Shown here: positions 26,404 to 36,191 of the stretch, piece after piece
Layout: the number at the start of each line of letters is the position of its first letter
Numbering within the stretch: the first letter of the stretch is position 1
Source of the DNA: Mesorhizobium loti
GTDB lineage: Bacteria > Pseudomonadota > Alphaproteobacteria > Rhizobiales > Rhizobiaceae
Direction of reading: 5' to 3'
DNA length: 64,000 nt
NCBI GenBank assembly: GCA_014189435.1
Contig: CP050293.1
Coordinates: 6,949,001-7,013,000, forward strand
Notes under the pieces: generated by a model
Seen by the model: only the letters and a program-made list of their open reading frames with translations
Told to the model about the DNA's origin: nothing
The model's database searches: none
Made by a program: the position numbers and the translations under genes

Positions 26404-27779
26404 AGGTGGCGGTCCTCGATTTCGGCAAGACCAATTCGAAGCTGTTCGTCTTCGGTCAGGACGGGCGCATCATCGACGAGCGTCGCACGCAGCCGAAATG
26501 GGTGCGCCAGGGCGGCTTCAGCGTGCTCGACGAGACAGCGCTCCACGATTGGGCACTCAGTGCCGTCGCCGATGCTGTCGACAGCCACGGCGTCGAGGGG
26601 CTGATGGTTTCGGGCCATGGCTGCACCTTTGCCTTGATCGACGAGGCGGCGCTGACGCATCCGATCCTCGACTACGAACAAGAGCCGCCGGCCGAGATTG
26701 CCGCGCGGATCGATCGCCGCATTCCGGATTTTGCCGAGACCTTCTCGCCGCGGCTGCCGCTCGGCTTCAACTACGGTCGCCACATGCTGTGGCTGCAGGA
26801 GGTCGATCCGGACACGTTCGCGGCGTCGAAATCGATCCTCGGCTATCCGCAATACTGGAGCTGGCGCCTTGGCGGGCGGGCGGTTTCGGAAGTGTCCTAT
26901 CTCGGCTGTCACTCGCATCTATGGGCGCCGCGCAAGCGCGATTTCTCCTCGCTGGTCGACGCCCAGGGCTGGCGCGACCGGATGCCCTCCTTCGAGCGCG
27001 CCGGCGCCGTGACCGGCCAGCATTACCTTGGCGGGACGGCGCGGCCGGTTGCCATTCACAATGGCGTCCATGACTCGAATGCGGCGCTGCATGCCTATCG
27101 CCGGCAGGAGCTCGGCCCGGTCACCGTCGTTTCGACCGGCACCTGGGTCATCGTGCTCAATCCGGACTGCCCGCTCGACGTGCTCGACCGGGATCGCGAC
27201 ATGCTGGTCAATGTCGATGTCGATGGCGGCCCGGTGCCGACCATCCGCTTCATGGGAGGACGCGAATTCGCGACCATCAGCGCCGGCTGGCAAGGCGAGA
27301 TCGGCCTGTCCTCGATCCAGCGGGTGATCGACGCCGGCATCATGGCGCTGCCGAGCTTCGCACCGGGCGGGCCGATGTCCGGCCATTCCGGCCGGCTGGT
27401 CGGGCGCACGCCCGATGCCGAAGAGCGCGCGGCGGTCGCGCTGCTCTATGTCGCGCTGATGGTCGATCTCTGCCTCGACCTCATCCATTCGAACAACACC
27501 GTGATCGTCGATGGCGGGCTGAACACAGGCGGCCTGCTCGCCGGGCTGTTGGCTGAGCTGCGTCCCGGCCAAGCTTTCCTGCAGGGTGCCACGCTGGAAG
27601 GCAGCGCCACGGGCGCGGCGGCGCTCGCCTTCGAGAGCGTCGGGCGCGAATTCGCCGCCGAGGTTCCGGAGCCGGTGCGTGCGTCGCGTTTCACTGGATT
27701 GGCCGGCTATCGCAGTGATTGGCGTGCCTTCGCCGTGGACCGTGGCATCGCCGGTGCGGCGGTGGGAGGCGCGCGATGA
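26400..27779 (+). CDS. FGGY-family carbohydrate kinase (second copy)
   Basis: A 459-residue sugar kinase in the rhamnulokinase/fuculokinase branch. The N-terminus [18 protein letters not shown] carries the phosphate-1 loop. Other markers are [23 protein letters not shown] and the C-terminal [22 protein letters not shown] 26400 overlaps the DeoR stop (GTGA). The ABC ATPase follows with a 4-base overlap, so import and phosphorylation are co-transcribed. It is clearly different from the kinase at 23100, which implies two separate phosphorylation substrates or steps. Confidence 0.82.
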   Translation: MKVAVLDFGKTNSKLFVFGQDGRIIDERRTQPKWVRQGGFSVLDETALHDWALSAVADAVDSHGVEGLMVSGHGCTFALIDEAALTHPILDYEQEPPAEIAARIDRRIPDFAETFSPRLPLGFNYGRHMLWLQEVDPDTFAASKSILGYPQYWSWRLGGRAVSEVSYLGCHSHLWAPRKRDFSSLVDAQGWRDRMPSFERAGAVTGQHYLGGTARPVAIHNGVHDSNAALHAYRRQELGPVTVVSTGTWVIVLNPDCPLDVLDRDRDMLVNVDVDGGPVPTIRFMGGREFATISAGWQGEIGLSSIQRVIDAGIMALPSFAPGGPMSGHSGRLVGRTPDAEERAAVALLYVALMVDLCLDLIHSNNTVIVDGGLNTGGLLAGLLAELRPGQAFLQGATLEGSATGAAALAFESVGREFAAEVPEPVRASRFTGLAGYRSDWRAFAVDRGIAGAAVGGAR

Positions 27780-29320
27780 GTGCGGCCGCCAAGGTCGAGG
27801 CGGCGCGCCAGCCGGTGCTGGAAATGCGGCACATCTCCAAGACGTTCGGCGCCATCCGCGCCTTGCAGGATGTCTCGCTCAGCGTCCATGCAGGCGAGTT
27901 GCACGCCTTGATGGGCGAAAACGGCGCCGGAAAGTCGACGCTGATGAAGGTGCTTTCAGGCGCCTATCGGCCTGATGCCGGTGGCGAGATCCTGATCGAC
28001 GGCATGCCCGCCGTGACAGGCGATCCGATCAAGGCGCGCGCCAGCGGCGTCGCGGTGATCTATCAGGAGCTGTCGCTGGCGCCCAATCTGACGGTGGCGC
28101 AGAACATCTTCCTCGGCAACGAGCCGCGCCGCTTCGGCATCGTCGACCGCGACGAGTGCACCCGGCGCGCCAGAGAGATCATCGCGCGTCTGGGTGTCTC
28201 CTTCTCTGCCCGCGACATGGTCTCCAGCCTGTCGCTCGGCGAGCGTCAGCTGGTCGAGATCGCCCGCGCGCTGTCGACCAATGCGCGCATCATCGTCATG
28301 GACGAGCCGACCACGTCGCTGACCTCGCGCGAAACCGACCGGCTGTTCGAGGTCATTGCGACGCTCAAATCGCAAGGCATCGCCATCATCTACATCAGCC
28401 ACCGCATGGAAGAGGTCTACCAGCTCGCCGACCGCGTCAGCGTGCTGCGCGACAGCGGTTATGTCGGTACGCTCGAGCGCGCCGAACTCAGCGCCTCGCG
28501 CCTCGTCTCGATGATGGTCGGCCGCGATTTGTCCGTCTTCTACAAGAAGGACCATCGGCCGCCGGACGCAAAGCGCGCGGTGGCGCTCTCGGTGCGCGGC
28601 ATGTCCGACGGCCGTCTCCTGAAGAACTGCTCGTTCGACCTGCACAAGGGCGAGGTGCTGGCGCTGGCGGGCCTGGTCGGCTCCGGCCGCACCGAGCTTG
28701 CGCGGCTGATCTTCGGCGCCGACAGGCGCACCTCCGGCACGCTGGAGCTCGACGGCAAACCTGTAACCATCGGCTCGCCGCGCGAGGCGCTGGATGCCGG
28801 CATCGCCTATCTGACCGAGGACCGCAAGGAACTCGGCCTGTTCCTCGACATGTCGATTTCCGACAACATCAGCATGGGCGTGCTGGCAAGGGATTCGCGC
28901 GCCGGCGGCTTGCGCGACTTCGCGGCCGCCGAAAGGCGCGCTTCCAAGGCTGTTGCCGATCTCTCCATCCGCACCGGCTCGGTGCAGGCCAATGCCGGCT
29001 CGCTGTCGGGCGGCAACCAGCAGAAGGTGCTGCTCGCCCGCCTGCTCGAAACCAAGCCGAGGGTCGTCATCCTCGACGAGCCGACCCGCGGCGTCGATGT
29101 CGGGGCGAAATCGGAAATCTACCGGCTGATCGACAATCTCGCCAAGCAGGGCATCGCCATCCTGATGATCTCCAGCGAACTGCCGGAGGTGATCGGCGTC
29201 GCCGACCGCGTGCTGGTGATGCGCGACGGCACGATATCGGGCGAGGTGACGGCATCGCAAGGCGAGCCGCTCAGCCAGGAGAAAATCATGGAACTTGCAA
29301 CGGGAGCGGCTCAGCAATGA
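27776..29320 (+). CDS. Ribose-type sugar ABC importer, duplicated ATP-binding protein
   Basis: A 514-residue RbsA/MglA-type ATPase with two nucleotide-binding domains. The first has Walker [10 protein letters not shown], signature SLGERQL and Walker B IVMDEPT. The second has a degenerate Walker A (GLVGSGRTE), signature LSGGNQQ and VILDEPT, the usual asymmetry of this family. It overlaps the kinase before it and the permease after it by 4 bases each. It drives sugar uptake with the permease and binding protein downstream. Confidence 0.88.
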   Translation: MSAAAKVEAARQPVLEMRHISKTFGAIRALQDVSLSVHAGELHALMGENGAGKSTLMKVLSGAYRPDAGGEILIDGMPAVTGDPIKARASGVAVIYQELSLAPNLTVAQNIFLGNEPRRFGIVDRDECTRRAREIIARLGVSFSARDMVSSLSLGERQLVEIARALSTNARIIVMDEPTTSLTSRETDRLFEVIATLKSQGIAIIYISHRMEEVYQLADRVSVLRDSGYVGTLERAELSASRLVSMMVGRDLSVFYKKDHRPPDAKRAVALSVRGMSDGRLLKNCSFDLHKGEVLALAGLVGSGRTELARLIFGADRRTSGTLELDGKPVTIGSPREALDAGIAYLTEDRKELGLFLDMSISDNISMGVLARDSRAGGLRDFAAAERRASKAVADLSIRTGSVQANAGSLSGGNQQKVLLARLLETKPRVVILDEPTRGVDVGAKSEIYRLIDNLAKQGIAILMISSELPEVIGVADRVLVMRDGTISGEVTASQGEPLSQEKIMELATGAAQQ

Positions 29321-30315
29321 CCGACAAGGCGACCGAGACCAGCGCAGGCGACCAGGTCACCGGCACAAGCCGGCGGCTGCGCACCGCTTTCGCTGCCCTT
29401 GGCATGCTGCCGGTGCTGATCCTGCTGGCGGCCGGCTTCCAATTCCTGAACCCGCGCTTCCTGACCGAGACCAATCTGCTGATCGTCACCCAGCAGTCGT
29501 CGATCAACATCGTGCTGGCGGCCGGCATGACCTTCGTCATCCTGACCGGCGGCATCGACCTGTCCGTCGGCGCCATCCTTGCCGCCTCGGCGATGGTCGC
29601 GGTGATGGTGTCGCTGGTGCCGGACTGGGGCCTGCTCGGCGTGCCGGCGGCCATTCTGGTCGGCCTCGGCTTTGGCCTGATCAACGGGCTGCTCATCGCC
29701 TACATCAAGCTGCCGCCCTTCATCGTCACGCTCGGTTCGCTGACCGCGGTGCGCGGTGTTGCCCGCCTGCTCGGCCAGGACACGACGGTGTTCAATTCGG
29801 ACCTGCCGTTCGATTTCATCGGCAACGGTTCGCTGTTCGGCATTCCCTGGCTGGTCATTATCGCGCTATCGGTAGTCGTGCTGTCCTGGCTGGTGCTCAA
29901 GCGCACCGTGCTCGGCACCTGGATCTATGCCGTCGGCGGCAATGCCGAAGCGGCGCGGCTGACCGGCATCAAGGTGCCGCTGGTGCTGCTCTTCGTCTAT
30001 GGCGTTTCCGGCATGCTGGCCGGCCTTGGCGGCGCCATGTCGGCGGCCCGGCTTTACGCCGCCAACGGCCTGCAGCTGGGCCAGTCCTACGAGCTCGACG
30101 CCATTGCCGCGGTCATTCTCGGCGGCACCAGCTTCGTCGGCGGCGTCGGCTCGATCTGGGGCACGCTGATCGGCGGCCTGATCATCGCGGTGCTCTCCAA
30201 CGGGCTCATCTTGGCCGGTGTCTCTGACATCTGGCAGTACATCATCAAGGGATTGGTCATCATCGTGGCGGTCGCCCTCGACCGCTACAGGCTCCAGGCA
30301 GGAGCAAGAACGTGA
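29317..30315 (+). CDS. Ribose-type sugar ABC importer permease
   Basis: A 332-residue RbsC-type permease with about eight to ten transmembrane helices. Typical segments are [33 protein letters not shown] and [24 protein letters not shown] 29317 overlaps the ATPase stop. It probably works as a homodimer with the duplicated ATPase. Confidence 0.88.
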   Translation: MTDKATETSAGDQVTGTSRRLRTAFAALGMLPVLILLAAGFQFLNPRFLTETNLLIVTQQSSINIVLAAGMTFVILTGGIDLSVGAILAASAMVAVMVSLVPDWGLLGVPAAILVGLGFGLINGLLIAYIKLPPFIVTLGSLTAVRGVARLLGQDTTVFNSDLPFDFIGNGSLFGIPWLVIIALSVVVLSWLVLKRTVLGTWIYAVGGNAEAARLTGIKVPLVLLFVYGVSGMLAGLGGAMSAARLYAANGLQLGQSYELDAIAAVILGGTSFVGGVGSIWGTLIGGLIIAVLSNGLILAGVSDIWQYIIKGLVIIVAVALDRYRLQAGART

Positions 30316-30391
30316 TTGACCTTAGTCGCCGGCGTAAACGACCGGTTTGTGTAACGCACCGTGAGAGGCGCGGGGCAATCGGAGGAAAGCA

Positions 30392-31330
30392 ATGAAGACC
30401 ATCGCCAAACTGCTCTGCGGCGTCGCACTCGCGTCGCTCGCCATCGCGCCTGCTTCGGCCAAGGACCTCAACAAGGTCGGTATCTCGGTCGGCCTGCTCG
30501 GCAACCCCTTCTTCGTCGCCACCATCAAGGGCATCGAGGACGCGGCCAAGAAGATCAATCCGAAGGTCGAGGTGACCTCGGTATCGGCCGACTATGACCT
30601 CAACAAGCAGGTCTCGCAGGTCGATTCGTTCATCGCCGCCGGCGTCGACGTGATCATGCTCAATGCCGTCGACGCCAAGGCGATCGCGCCGGCTGTGAAG
30701 AAGGCGCAAGCCGCAGGCATCGTCGTTGCCGCTTTCGACGTTTCGGCGCCGGGCGCCGACGTCACGGTGATGACCAACAACGTCAAGGCCGGCGAAGAGG
30801 CCTGCCAGTACCTGGTCGATCATACCGGCGGCAAGGGTGACTACGTCATCCTCAACGGCCCGGCATCGTCGTCGATCCTGGAGCGGGTGAAGGGCTGCAA
30901 GAACGTGCTGGCGCAGCATCCCGACATCAAGATCCTCTCCGACGACCAGAATGCCGAAGGCTCGCGCGACGGCGGCCTGAAGGTGTTCCAGTCGCTGCTC
31001 ACCCGCTTCGACAAGATCGATGCGGTGTTCGCCATCAACGATCCGACGGCGATCGGCGCCCAGCTCGCCGCCAAGCAGCTCAATCGCGCGGAGTTCATCT
31101 TCACCGCCGTCGACGGCGCGCCCGATATCGAGAAGGAACTCTCCTCCGGCACCTCGATGATCAAGGCTTCGGCCTCGCAGGATCCCTATGTGATGGCCGG
31201 CCAGTCGCTGACGATGGCGGCCGAGCTTCTTGCCGGCAAGAAGCCGGCGGAGCCGATCGTGCTGCTCGACCCGAAGCTGATCACGGCCGAGAACCTGAAG
31301 GACTACAAGGGCTGGACCGCGGCCCGCTAG
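30392..31330 (+). CDS. Ribose-type periplasmic sugar-binding protein
   Basis: A 312-residue periplasmic binding protein of the RbsB group. The Sec signal peptide ends near PASA-KDL (residue ~23). The first lobe begins VGISVGLLGNPFFVATIKGIED, and later AINDPTAIGA and TAVDGAPD line the usual sugar site. GGAGGAAAGC precedes ATG 30392. A strong intrinsic terminator follows, so high expression of the binding protein may end the main transcript here. Confidence 0.86.
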   Translation: MKTIAKLLCGVALASLAIAPASAKDLNKVGISVGLLGNPFFVATIKGIEDAAKKINPKVEVTSVSADYDLNKQVSQVDSFIAAGVDVIMLNAVDAKAIAPAVKKAQAAGIVVAAFDVSAPGADVTVMTNNVKAGEEACQYLVDHTGGKGDYVILNGPASSSILERVKGCKNVLAQHPDIKILSDDQNAEGSRDGGLKVFQSLLTRFDKIDAVFAINDPTAIGAQLAAKQLNRAEFIFTAVDGAPDIEKELSSGTSMIKASASQDPYVMAGQSLTMAAELLAGKKPAEPIVLLDPKLITAENLKDYKGWTAAR

Positions 31331-31345
31331 ACTTCCACCAGTAGA

Positions 31346-31376
31346 GTGCGGCCGGGATCACCCGGCCGCACGTTTT
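31346..31376 (+). terminator. Rho-independent terminator after the sugar-binding protein
   Basis: A perfect 11-bp GC-rich stem (GTGCGGCCGGG / CCCGGCCGCAC) with an ATCA loop is followed by GTTTT. It sits 15 bases after the binding-protein stop. It separates the importer genes from the epimerase gene, which starts 59 bases downstream and may depend on read-through. Confidence 0.8.
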
Positions 31377-31434
31377 GTCCAGGCATCGGTTTCCGCTTCT
31401 GGGTCCGATGCTGCGCAGAAGCCGGGAGACGATG

Positions 31435-32328
31435 ATGTCGCGCATTGGAATCCATTCTTTCGTCTGGTCGGCGAGCTCGGCACAGGCCGATCTCGAGCGG
31501 ACGCTGGCCAACACCAGGGAGGCCGGCTTCGACCTCATCGAATTCTCCTATCTCGACCCGGCCGATGTCGACATCAGCGGGCTTGCCAGGCGCATCGCCG
31601 ATCTCGGCCTCGGCGTCGCGATCAGCATCGGGTTGCCTGGGGATGGCGACATTTCGAGCTCCGACAAGGCGATTGCCGCGCGCGGCGTCGAGATCCTCAA
31701 CGACACCGTCGCGCTGACGCGCGATCTTGGCGGCCAGAAGATTGGCGGCATTCTCTCAACCAGCCACGGACTGCAGACGCTGGCGCCGACGCGCGATCAA
31801 TGGCAGCGCAGCGCCGGCACGTTGGCGAAGGTCGCCGAGACGGCCAAGGCGGCCGGCGTCACGCTCAACCTCGAGATCGTCAACCGCTTCGAAAGCAACC
31901 TGCTCAACACCGCCGCGCAAGGGCTGGCCTTCATCGAGGATACCGGCTCGGACAACATCTTCCTGCATCTCGACACCTTCCACATGAACATCGAGGAAGC
32001 CGATGTCGGGCTGGCCATCCGCCATGCCGCGAGTAAGATCGGCTACGTCCATATCGGCGAGAGCCATCGCGGTTTCCTCGGCACCGGTAATATCGACTTC
32101 GCTGCAATCTTCGATGCGCTGACGGCCATCGGCTACAGCGACGACCTCAGCTTCGAATCCTTCTCGTCGGAGATCGTCGATGAGAACCTGTCGAAGAAAA
32201 CCGCCATCTGGCGCAATCTGTGGACAGACAATATGGCGCTCGCCAGGCACGCGCGCGCCTTCATCGGCCTCGGGCTGGAGACGGCGCGGCGCAAGGCCGA
32301 ACTTGTCTCGGCACAACACAAACCCTAG
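31435..32328 (+). CDS. Ketose 3-epimerase family protein (tagatose/psicose 3-epimerase-like)
   Basis: A 297-residue TIM-barrel epimerase. LNLEIVNRFESNLLNTAA contains the catalytic Glu, LDTFHMNIEEAD the metal Asp and His, VHIGESHRG the metal/substrate block and LSFESF the second catalytic Glu; the order is that of D-tagatose/D-psicose 3-epimerases. GGGAG lies 7 bases before ATG 31435 (an ATG at 31432 is also present). In this context it would interconvert C3 epimers of an imported ketose before phosphorylation. Exact sugar unknown; members also act on xylulose/ribulose or on 3-keto sugars. Confidence 0.8.
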   Translation: MSRIGIHSFVWSASSAQADLERTLANTREAGFDLIEFSYLDPADVDISGLARRIADLGLGVAISIGLPGDGDISSSDKAIAARGVEILNDTVALTRDLGGQKIGGILSTSHGLQTLAPTRDQWQRSAGTLAKVAETAKAAGVTLNLEIVNRFESNLLNTAAQGLAFIEDTGSDNIFLHLDTFHMNIEEADVGLAIRHAASKIGYVHIGESHRGFLGTGNIDFAAIFDALTAIGYSDDLSFESFSSEIVDENLSKKTAIWRNLWTDNMALARHARAFIGLGLETARRKAELVSAQHKP

Positions 32329-32462
32329 ACCCCGCCCGTCGAACCGGAGGCGCAAGCGCGCCATGCGCCGCATGGCGCCGGCATTGCCCGCGGCAGGGGC
32401 ATCGGCTATCTGACCGTCCAGGCACATAACGCCGGCACAACGGACCAGACGGAGCCAAGGAC

Positions 32463-32816
32463 ATGACACGCAGCACGATCCTCAAATTCGGCGCCGTCGA
32501 GAACGCGGACGCCGGCGATCTGGCCGGCTGGGTCGTGGTCGAGGGCAAGCCGACCATGAAAACCGCCGTCCAGCACACGACCGAGGACGGCAAGGTGCTG
32601 TCGGGCACCTGGCAGGCGACGCCCGGCACCTACCACGCGACCTACACCGACTATGAGTTCGTGCACATGATCACCGGCCGCATCATCATCACGCCAGACG
32701 GCGGCACGCCTGTTGAAGTCGGCGCCGGCGACGCTTTCGTGGTGGAAGCCGATTTCAAGGGCACCTGGAAGATCATCGAGCCGGTGACGAAGCATTTTGT
32801 CGTCAGGGTCGGCTGA
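32463..32816 (+). CDS. Cupin-domain protein (DUF861 type)
   Basis: A 117-residue single-domain cupin. ATYTDYEFVHMITGRIIIT and the following GDAFVVEADFKGTWKIIEPVTKHFVV match the Cupin_3/DUF861 pattern seen in (S)-ureidoglycine aminohydrolase relatives and many unknown proteins. AAGGA precedes ATG 32463. It stands alone between the sugar block and the multicopper oxidase. Function unknown. Confidence 0.7.
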   Translation: MTRSTILKFGAVENADAGDLAGWVVVEGKPTMKTAVQHTTEDGKVLSGTWQATPGTYHATYTDYEFVHMITGRIIITPDGGTPVEVGAGDAFVVEADFKGTWKIIEPVTKHFVVRVG

Positions 32817-33020
32817 AGCGGCCTGATTGCGTGGGCCGCCGTCGGTTGGCGCCCCTGGCGGGTCTTTGGCGCGATGGTTGCCCGCTCTGCTAGACGCGGC
32901 TTTCCAACGGCCATGATGCTGGGCCGGTCAGGCGGCCTAAACGCCGCATTGACCTGGTTGGGCTTCGGCAGTCTTCTTGGGATCGCCCCTGGCGTTCATG
33001 GCTGATCGAGGAGACGACAG

Positions 33021-34529
33021 ATGCATCGACGTGGTTTTCTGGCGGCTGGTCTTGCGACGGTTCTTGTGAGCGGGCGTGCCGTCGCCCAGATGAAGATGGA
33101 CGACATGCCCGGCATGGACATGGGTGGCCACGCGGGCCACGACATGGGCGCCGAGCCGCAAGGCGCGGCCGTGCTGCCGGAAGGAGAAGCACTTCGCGAA
33201 TTGCCCCTGCTGGCGAACGAAGCCGGCACGCCCGGCCTGTTCAAGGCGAGGCTGACGGCCGGGTCCGCCACGGTGCGTTTTGCGGAAGGGCTGGACACGC
33301 CGATCCTCGGCTACAACGGCACCAGCCCGGGGCCGCTGATCGAGGCGGTCGAGGGCGACCGCGTTGAGATCACCTTCGCCAACCGGATTGTGGACGAGGC
33401 GAGCACCATCCATTGGCACGGCATGCCGGTGCCGGCCGACCAGGACGGCAATCCGATGGATCCGGTCGCGACCGGCACCGATCGCACCTACAGCTTCGAC
33501 CTGCCGGAAGGCAGTGCCGGTTCCTACTGGTATCACCCGCATCCGCACGGCAAGACGGCCGAGCAGGTCTATCGCGGCCTTGCCGGCGCGTTCGTGGTCA
33601 AGCCGAAGGCCGATCCGATCCCGGCCGCCTATGGCGACACCGTGCTGGTGTTCACCGACCTGCGCCTTGCGGCCGACGGTACCTTGCCCGACAACACGAT
33701 GACGGACCTGATGAACGGGCGCGTCGGCGACCATGTGCTGGTCAACGGCCAGAAGAATCCTGCACTGACCGTCCCCTTGGGCGCGAAGCGGCGCTTCCGG
33801 TTCTACAATGCGACCAACGCGCGCTTCTTGCGGCTCTCCTTCGACGGCGCGCCGATGACGATCATCGGAACGGATGGCGGTCTGCTGGAGGCGCCGGTGG
33901 CAGCCGGCGACATCCTGCTCAGCCCGGCGGAACGGCTTGAGCTGGTCGTCTCTTTCGACAAGCCCGGCGCGGCCACGCTTACCACGCTCGAATACGATCG
34001 CGGCTGGATGGGCGCTGGACGTCCCGCCGATGCCGGGCTGACGCTCTTCACGGTCAATGTTTCAGAGACGCCGGCCGGGCCGGTCCCGCCCTTGCCCGAC
34101 AGGCTGCGGCCGATCGCGCAGCTCGGCGCTCCTGCCGTCCGCCGCCGCTTCGTCTTCACCGAAACCATGGCCATGAACGCCAACGGCATGGAGATGGGGT
34201 TCCTGATCAACGGCGCCGCCTTCGATATGAACCGCGTCGATGTCGTCGCCCAGGCTGGACAGGTCGAACTCTGGGAAATCGTCAACAAGGCGGACATGGA
34301 TCATCCATTCCATGTGCATGGGACGCAGTTCCAAGTGGTCGAGCATGAACGCGGTGGCAACATATCAAAGCCGGCCTATCGCGCCTGGAAAGACACCGTC
34401 AATGTCGCGCGCGGAGAGACGGTGCGTCTGCTGTTGCGGCAAGACCGGCCAGGGCCGAGGATGTATCACTGCCACATCCTCGAGCATGAGCAGCTCGGTA
34501 TGATGGGCATTGTCGACGTGCAGGCATAG
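33021..34529 (+). CDS. Multicopper oxidase (CueO/SufI-like) with Met/His-rich leader
   Basis: A 502-residue exported oxidase. The N-terminus (MHRRGFLAAGLATVLVSG) resembles a Tat signal. A Met/His-rich stretch (residues ~23-50) follows and could bind copper. Copper motifs are all visible: HWHG, WYHPHPHG, HPFHVHGTQF and the C-terminal HCHILEHEQLGMMG, whose HCHxxxHxxxxM pattern holds the type 1 site. GAGGAGA lies upstream of ATG 33021. It oxidises metals or phenols in the periplasm and is likely part of copper tolerance. The membrane gene starts 6 bases downstream. Confidence 0.88.
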   Translation: MHRRGFLAAGLATVLVSGRAVAQMKMDDMPGMDMGGHAGHDMGAEPQGAAVLPEGEALRELPLLANEAGTPGLFKARLTAGSATVRFAEGLDTPILGYNGTSPGPLIEAVEGDRVEITFANRIVDEASTIHWHGMPVPADQDGNPMDPVATGTDRTYSFDLPEGSAGSYWYHPHPHGKTAEQVYRGLAGAFVVKPKADPIPAAYGDTVLVFTDLRLAADGTLPDNTMTDLMNGRVGDHVLVNGQKNPALTVPLGAKRRFRFYNATNARFLRLSFDGAPMTIIGTDGGLLEAPVAAGDILLSPAERLELVVSFDKPGAATLTTLEYDRGWMGAGRPADAGLTLFTVNVSETPAGPVPPLPDRLRPIAQLGAPAVRRRFVFTETMAMNANGMEMGFLINGAAFDMNRVDVVAQAGQVELWEIVNKADMDHPFHVHGTQFQVVEHERGGNISKPAYRAWKDTVNVARGETVRLLLRQDRPGPRMYHCHILEHEQLGMMGIVDVQA

Positions 34530-34535
34530 TCCGGC

Positions 34536-34970
34536 GTGGGCGCGCTCTATGGCGCGCTGTTCATCAGCGCGTTCCTCGCCGCAACCGTGCTGCCGGTCTC
34601 GTCGGAGGCGGTGCTCGCTGGCCTGATCGTCTCGGGCCGCGGTGATCCTTGGCTGCTCCTTGCGGTCGCCACGATCGGCAACACGCTCGGCTCCGTGGTG
34701 AACTGGATTCTGGGGCGTGGCATTGAGACGTTGCGGACCAGACGCTGGTTTCCTGTAAGTCCCGAGCGCTATGAGCAGGCAAGCCGGACGTTCCGACGCT
34801 TTGGCGAATGGACGCTGCTGTTTGCCTGGCTGCCGGTTGTCGGAGATGCTTTCACCCTTGCGGCGGGCGCGGCACGCGTGAACCTTGGCGTGTTCGTTGC
34901 TCTTGTCGCAATAGGCAAGGCCGCGCGCTATGCGGTGATCATTGCGGGAGGATTATGGGTGATCGCGTGA
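34536..34970 (+). CDS. YqaA-like (SNARE-associated/DedA-type) small membrane protein
   Basis: A 144-residue membrane protein with three to four helices, beginning GALYGALFISAFLAATVLPVSSEAVLAGLI as in the YqaA branch of the DedA/VTT superfamily. Conserved GNTLGSVVNWILGRG and FAWLPVVGDAFTLAAGAAR are present. The start is GTG 34536, 6 bases after the oxidase stop, so they are likely co-transcribed. It overlaps the convergent cytochrome b561 gene by 18 bases. Confidence 0.75.
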   Translation: MGALYGALFISAFLAATVLPVSSEAVLAGLIVSGRGDPWLLLAVATIGNTLGSVVNWILGRGIETLRTRRWFPVSPERYEQASRTFRRFGEWTLLFAWLPVVGDAFTLAAGAARVNLGVFVALVAIGKAARYAVIIAGGLWVIA

Positions 34971-35645
34971 GCCGCCGGCTTCATCACCGACCGCAAGTGG
35001 CGCTTGCTCTTCCCGCGAAGCGATGTCCGGCCGCCCAAAGAACATGGTGCGCATGACACCATCGCGAAGCACCAGGAAATGCACAAGCGCAGCCAGCGCG
35101 TGAACGCCGACAAATCCGAGCAATATCCAGACCAGCTTTGCATGGATGAGCGCGAAACCCCTTGCCGACAGCGCGCCGACGGATGGCGCCAACGGGACAG
35201 GCAAGTTTCCGAAAAGCCGTGCAGGAGGCATGAAAGGCATTGGCCGATAGCCCAGCCATCCCGTTATCAGGACAGCGAGAATCGCAACGTAGAGAAACAT
35301 GTGGAAGAAAGCCGTCGCAAACCGCATGAACCGTGAGGTTTGCCTGACAGGGGCCCGGGTGAAGATGCGCCAGCAAAGCCTGAGGACGATGACGGCAAGG
35401 ATCGTCACGCCGACCGACATGTGAAGCGGAAGCCAGTTCATCGTTGCCATCCCCGGCCCGTCCATCGGTCCGAAGGCAATGGCGATTTGCGCCGCGAGAG
35501 CGATCACGGTCAGCCAATGCAGCAGACGAATGCCGAAATGCCAGCGCAAGCGAGGATTCTCTTTCACATCCGAGGCCCGACCGTTGTCAAATGCGCGAAG
35601 GAGGGCGTGATGGTTTCGTCCACTCCAACGAACCCAATTTCGCAA
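34953..35645 (-). CDS. Cytochrome b561 family protein
   Basis: A di-heme b-type cytochrome with four transmembrane helices; the frame allows up to 230 residues. IRLLHWLTVIAL and LHMSVGVTILAVIVLRL carry the first-helix and second-helix heme His, and FALIHAKLVWILLGFVGVHALAAL the later pair. It passes electrons in the membrane, possibly from quinol to periplasmic acceptors. The first ~25 residues from TTG 35645 read as noncoding; GTG at codon 27 (MKENPRLRWHFG) is a better start, about 35567. Confidence 0.75.
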   Translation of the reverse strand: MRNWVRWSGRNHHALLRAFDNGRASDVKENPRLRWHFGIRLLHWLTVIALAAQIAIAFGPMDGPGMATMNWLPLHMSVGVTILAVIVLRLCWRIFTRAPVRQTSRFMRFATAFFHMFLYVAILAVLITGWLGYRPMPFMPPARLFGNLPVPLAPSVGALSARGFALIHAKLVWILLGFVGVHALAALVHFLVLRDGVMRTMFFGRPDIASREEQAPLAVGDEAGGSRDHP

Positions 35646-36191
35646 AAAGGTTGGCGGCTCACTAAGCCTTTGAAATGCATGGTGAACCGAGCAGTCACAG
35701 GCGAACCAGTCTCCGTTTGATATTCCCTGATAACAGGCAAAAAACAGGGTATTTACGCGAAACGCTCGATTTGCGTGGTGTGGAAGGGCGATATCATCGT
35801 GCGGTTTCAGTTATTTAGGGGAAAATTCCCAGTACGACCTATCAGGGAAATTCGACCAGGTATCAGGCAAATTCTGCCGTCGGCGATGATTTAACAGGGA
35901 AATCCGTTGTCGCTATCCGGTGTGCGATTGTCATTAGGTGGGATCGAATTGTCGTTGTCCGGGAACGCGCTGTCGTTTGATGGGAACCGGATGTCCTATA
36001 GCGGTTGCGCAGTGAAGAAAGTCGGGAACGGTTTGCTCCTTCCCGAAAACGGGGTGCGATTAGCTGGGATGTGATTGTCGCACTATGAAGGGCAGGGGTT
36101 CATTCCAGCCCGCGAGGATCATTTCCAAAAACAACTCGACATATAACGTAAGCGATTGCTAAATTAGTTATTACTTACTCTGCCCCAGGTA
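35646..36191. other. Gene-free boundary region
   Basis: No coding frame is credible in these 546 bases. Base composition falls below that of the flanking operons, especially 36120-36191. Near 35721 there is an inverted pair TATTCCCTG / CAGGGTATT. The rest is occupied by the degenerate 21-bp repeat array described separately. It lies where dense metabolic operons give way to IS-rich accessory DNA. Confidence 0.6.
35834..36096. repeat. Degenerate 21-bp-periodic repeat array
   Basis: The motif TGTC recurs at 35908, 35929, 35950, 35971 and 35992, exactly 21 bases apart, and again in phase at 36076. A GGGA(A/T) core sits 11 bases into most units (35940, 35961, 35982, 36024, 36066). Two more units with ATCAGGGAAATTC / ATCAGGCAAATTC at 35841 and 35862 are also 21 apart. 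A working consensus is TGTCGTTNTCYGGGAACG. About eleven units are recognisable. The period equals two helical turns, as in arrays bound by proteins along one DNA face (iterons, transposase end sites). Confidence 0.65.

Noticed and set aside
27956..29317. 453-codon antisense frame opposite the sugar ATPase
   Set aside because: Shadow frame with biased composition and no family motif; the sense ATPase is complete.
35834..36096. Possible CRISPR array
   Set aside because: Units are contiguous and strongly diverged with no unique spacers, and no cas genes are present.
36097..36191. Possible nod box before the SyrA-like gene
   Set aside because: The region is AT-rich, but I could not find the ATC-N9-GAT pattern repeated as required.
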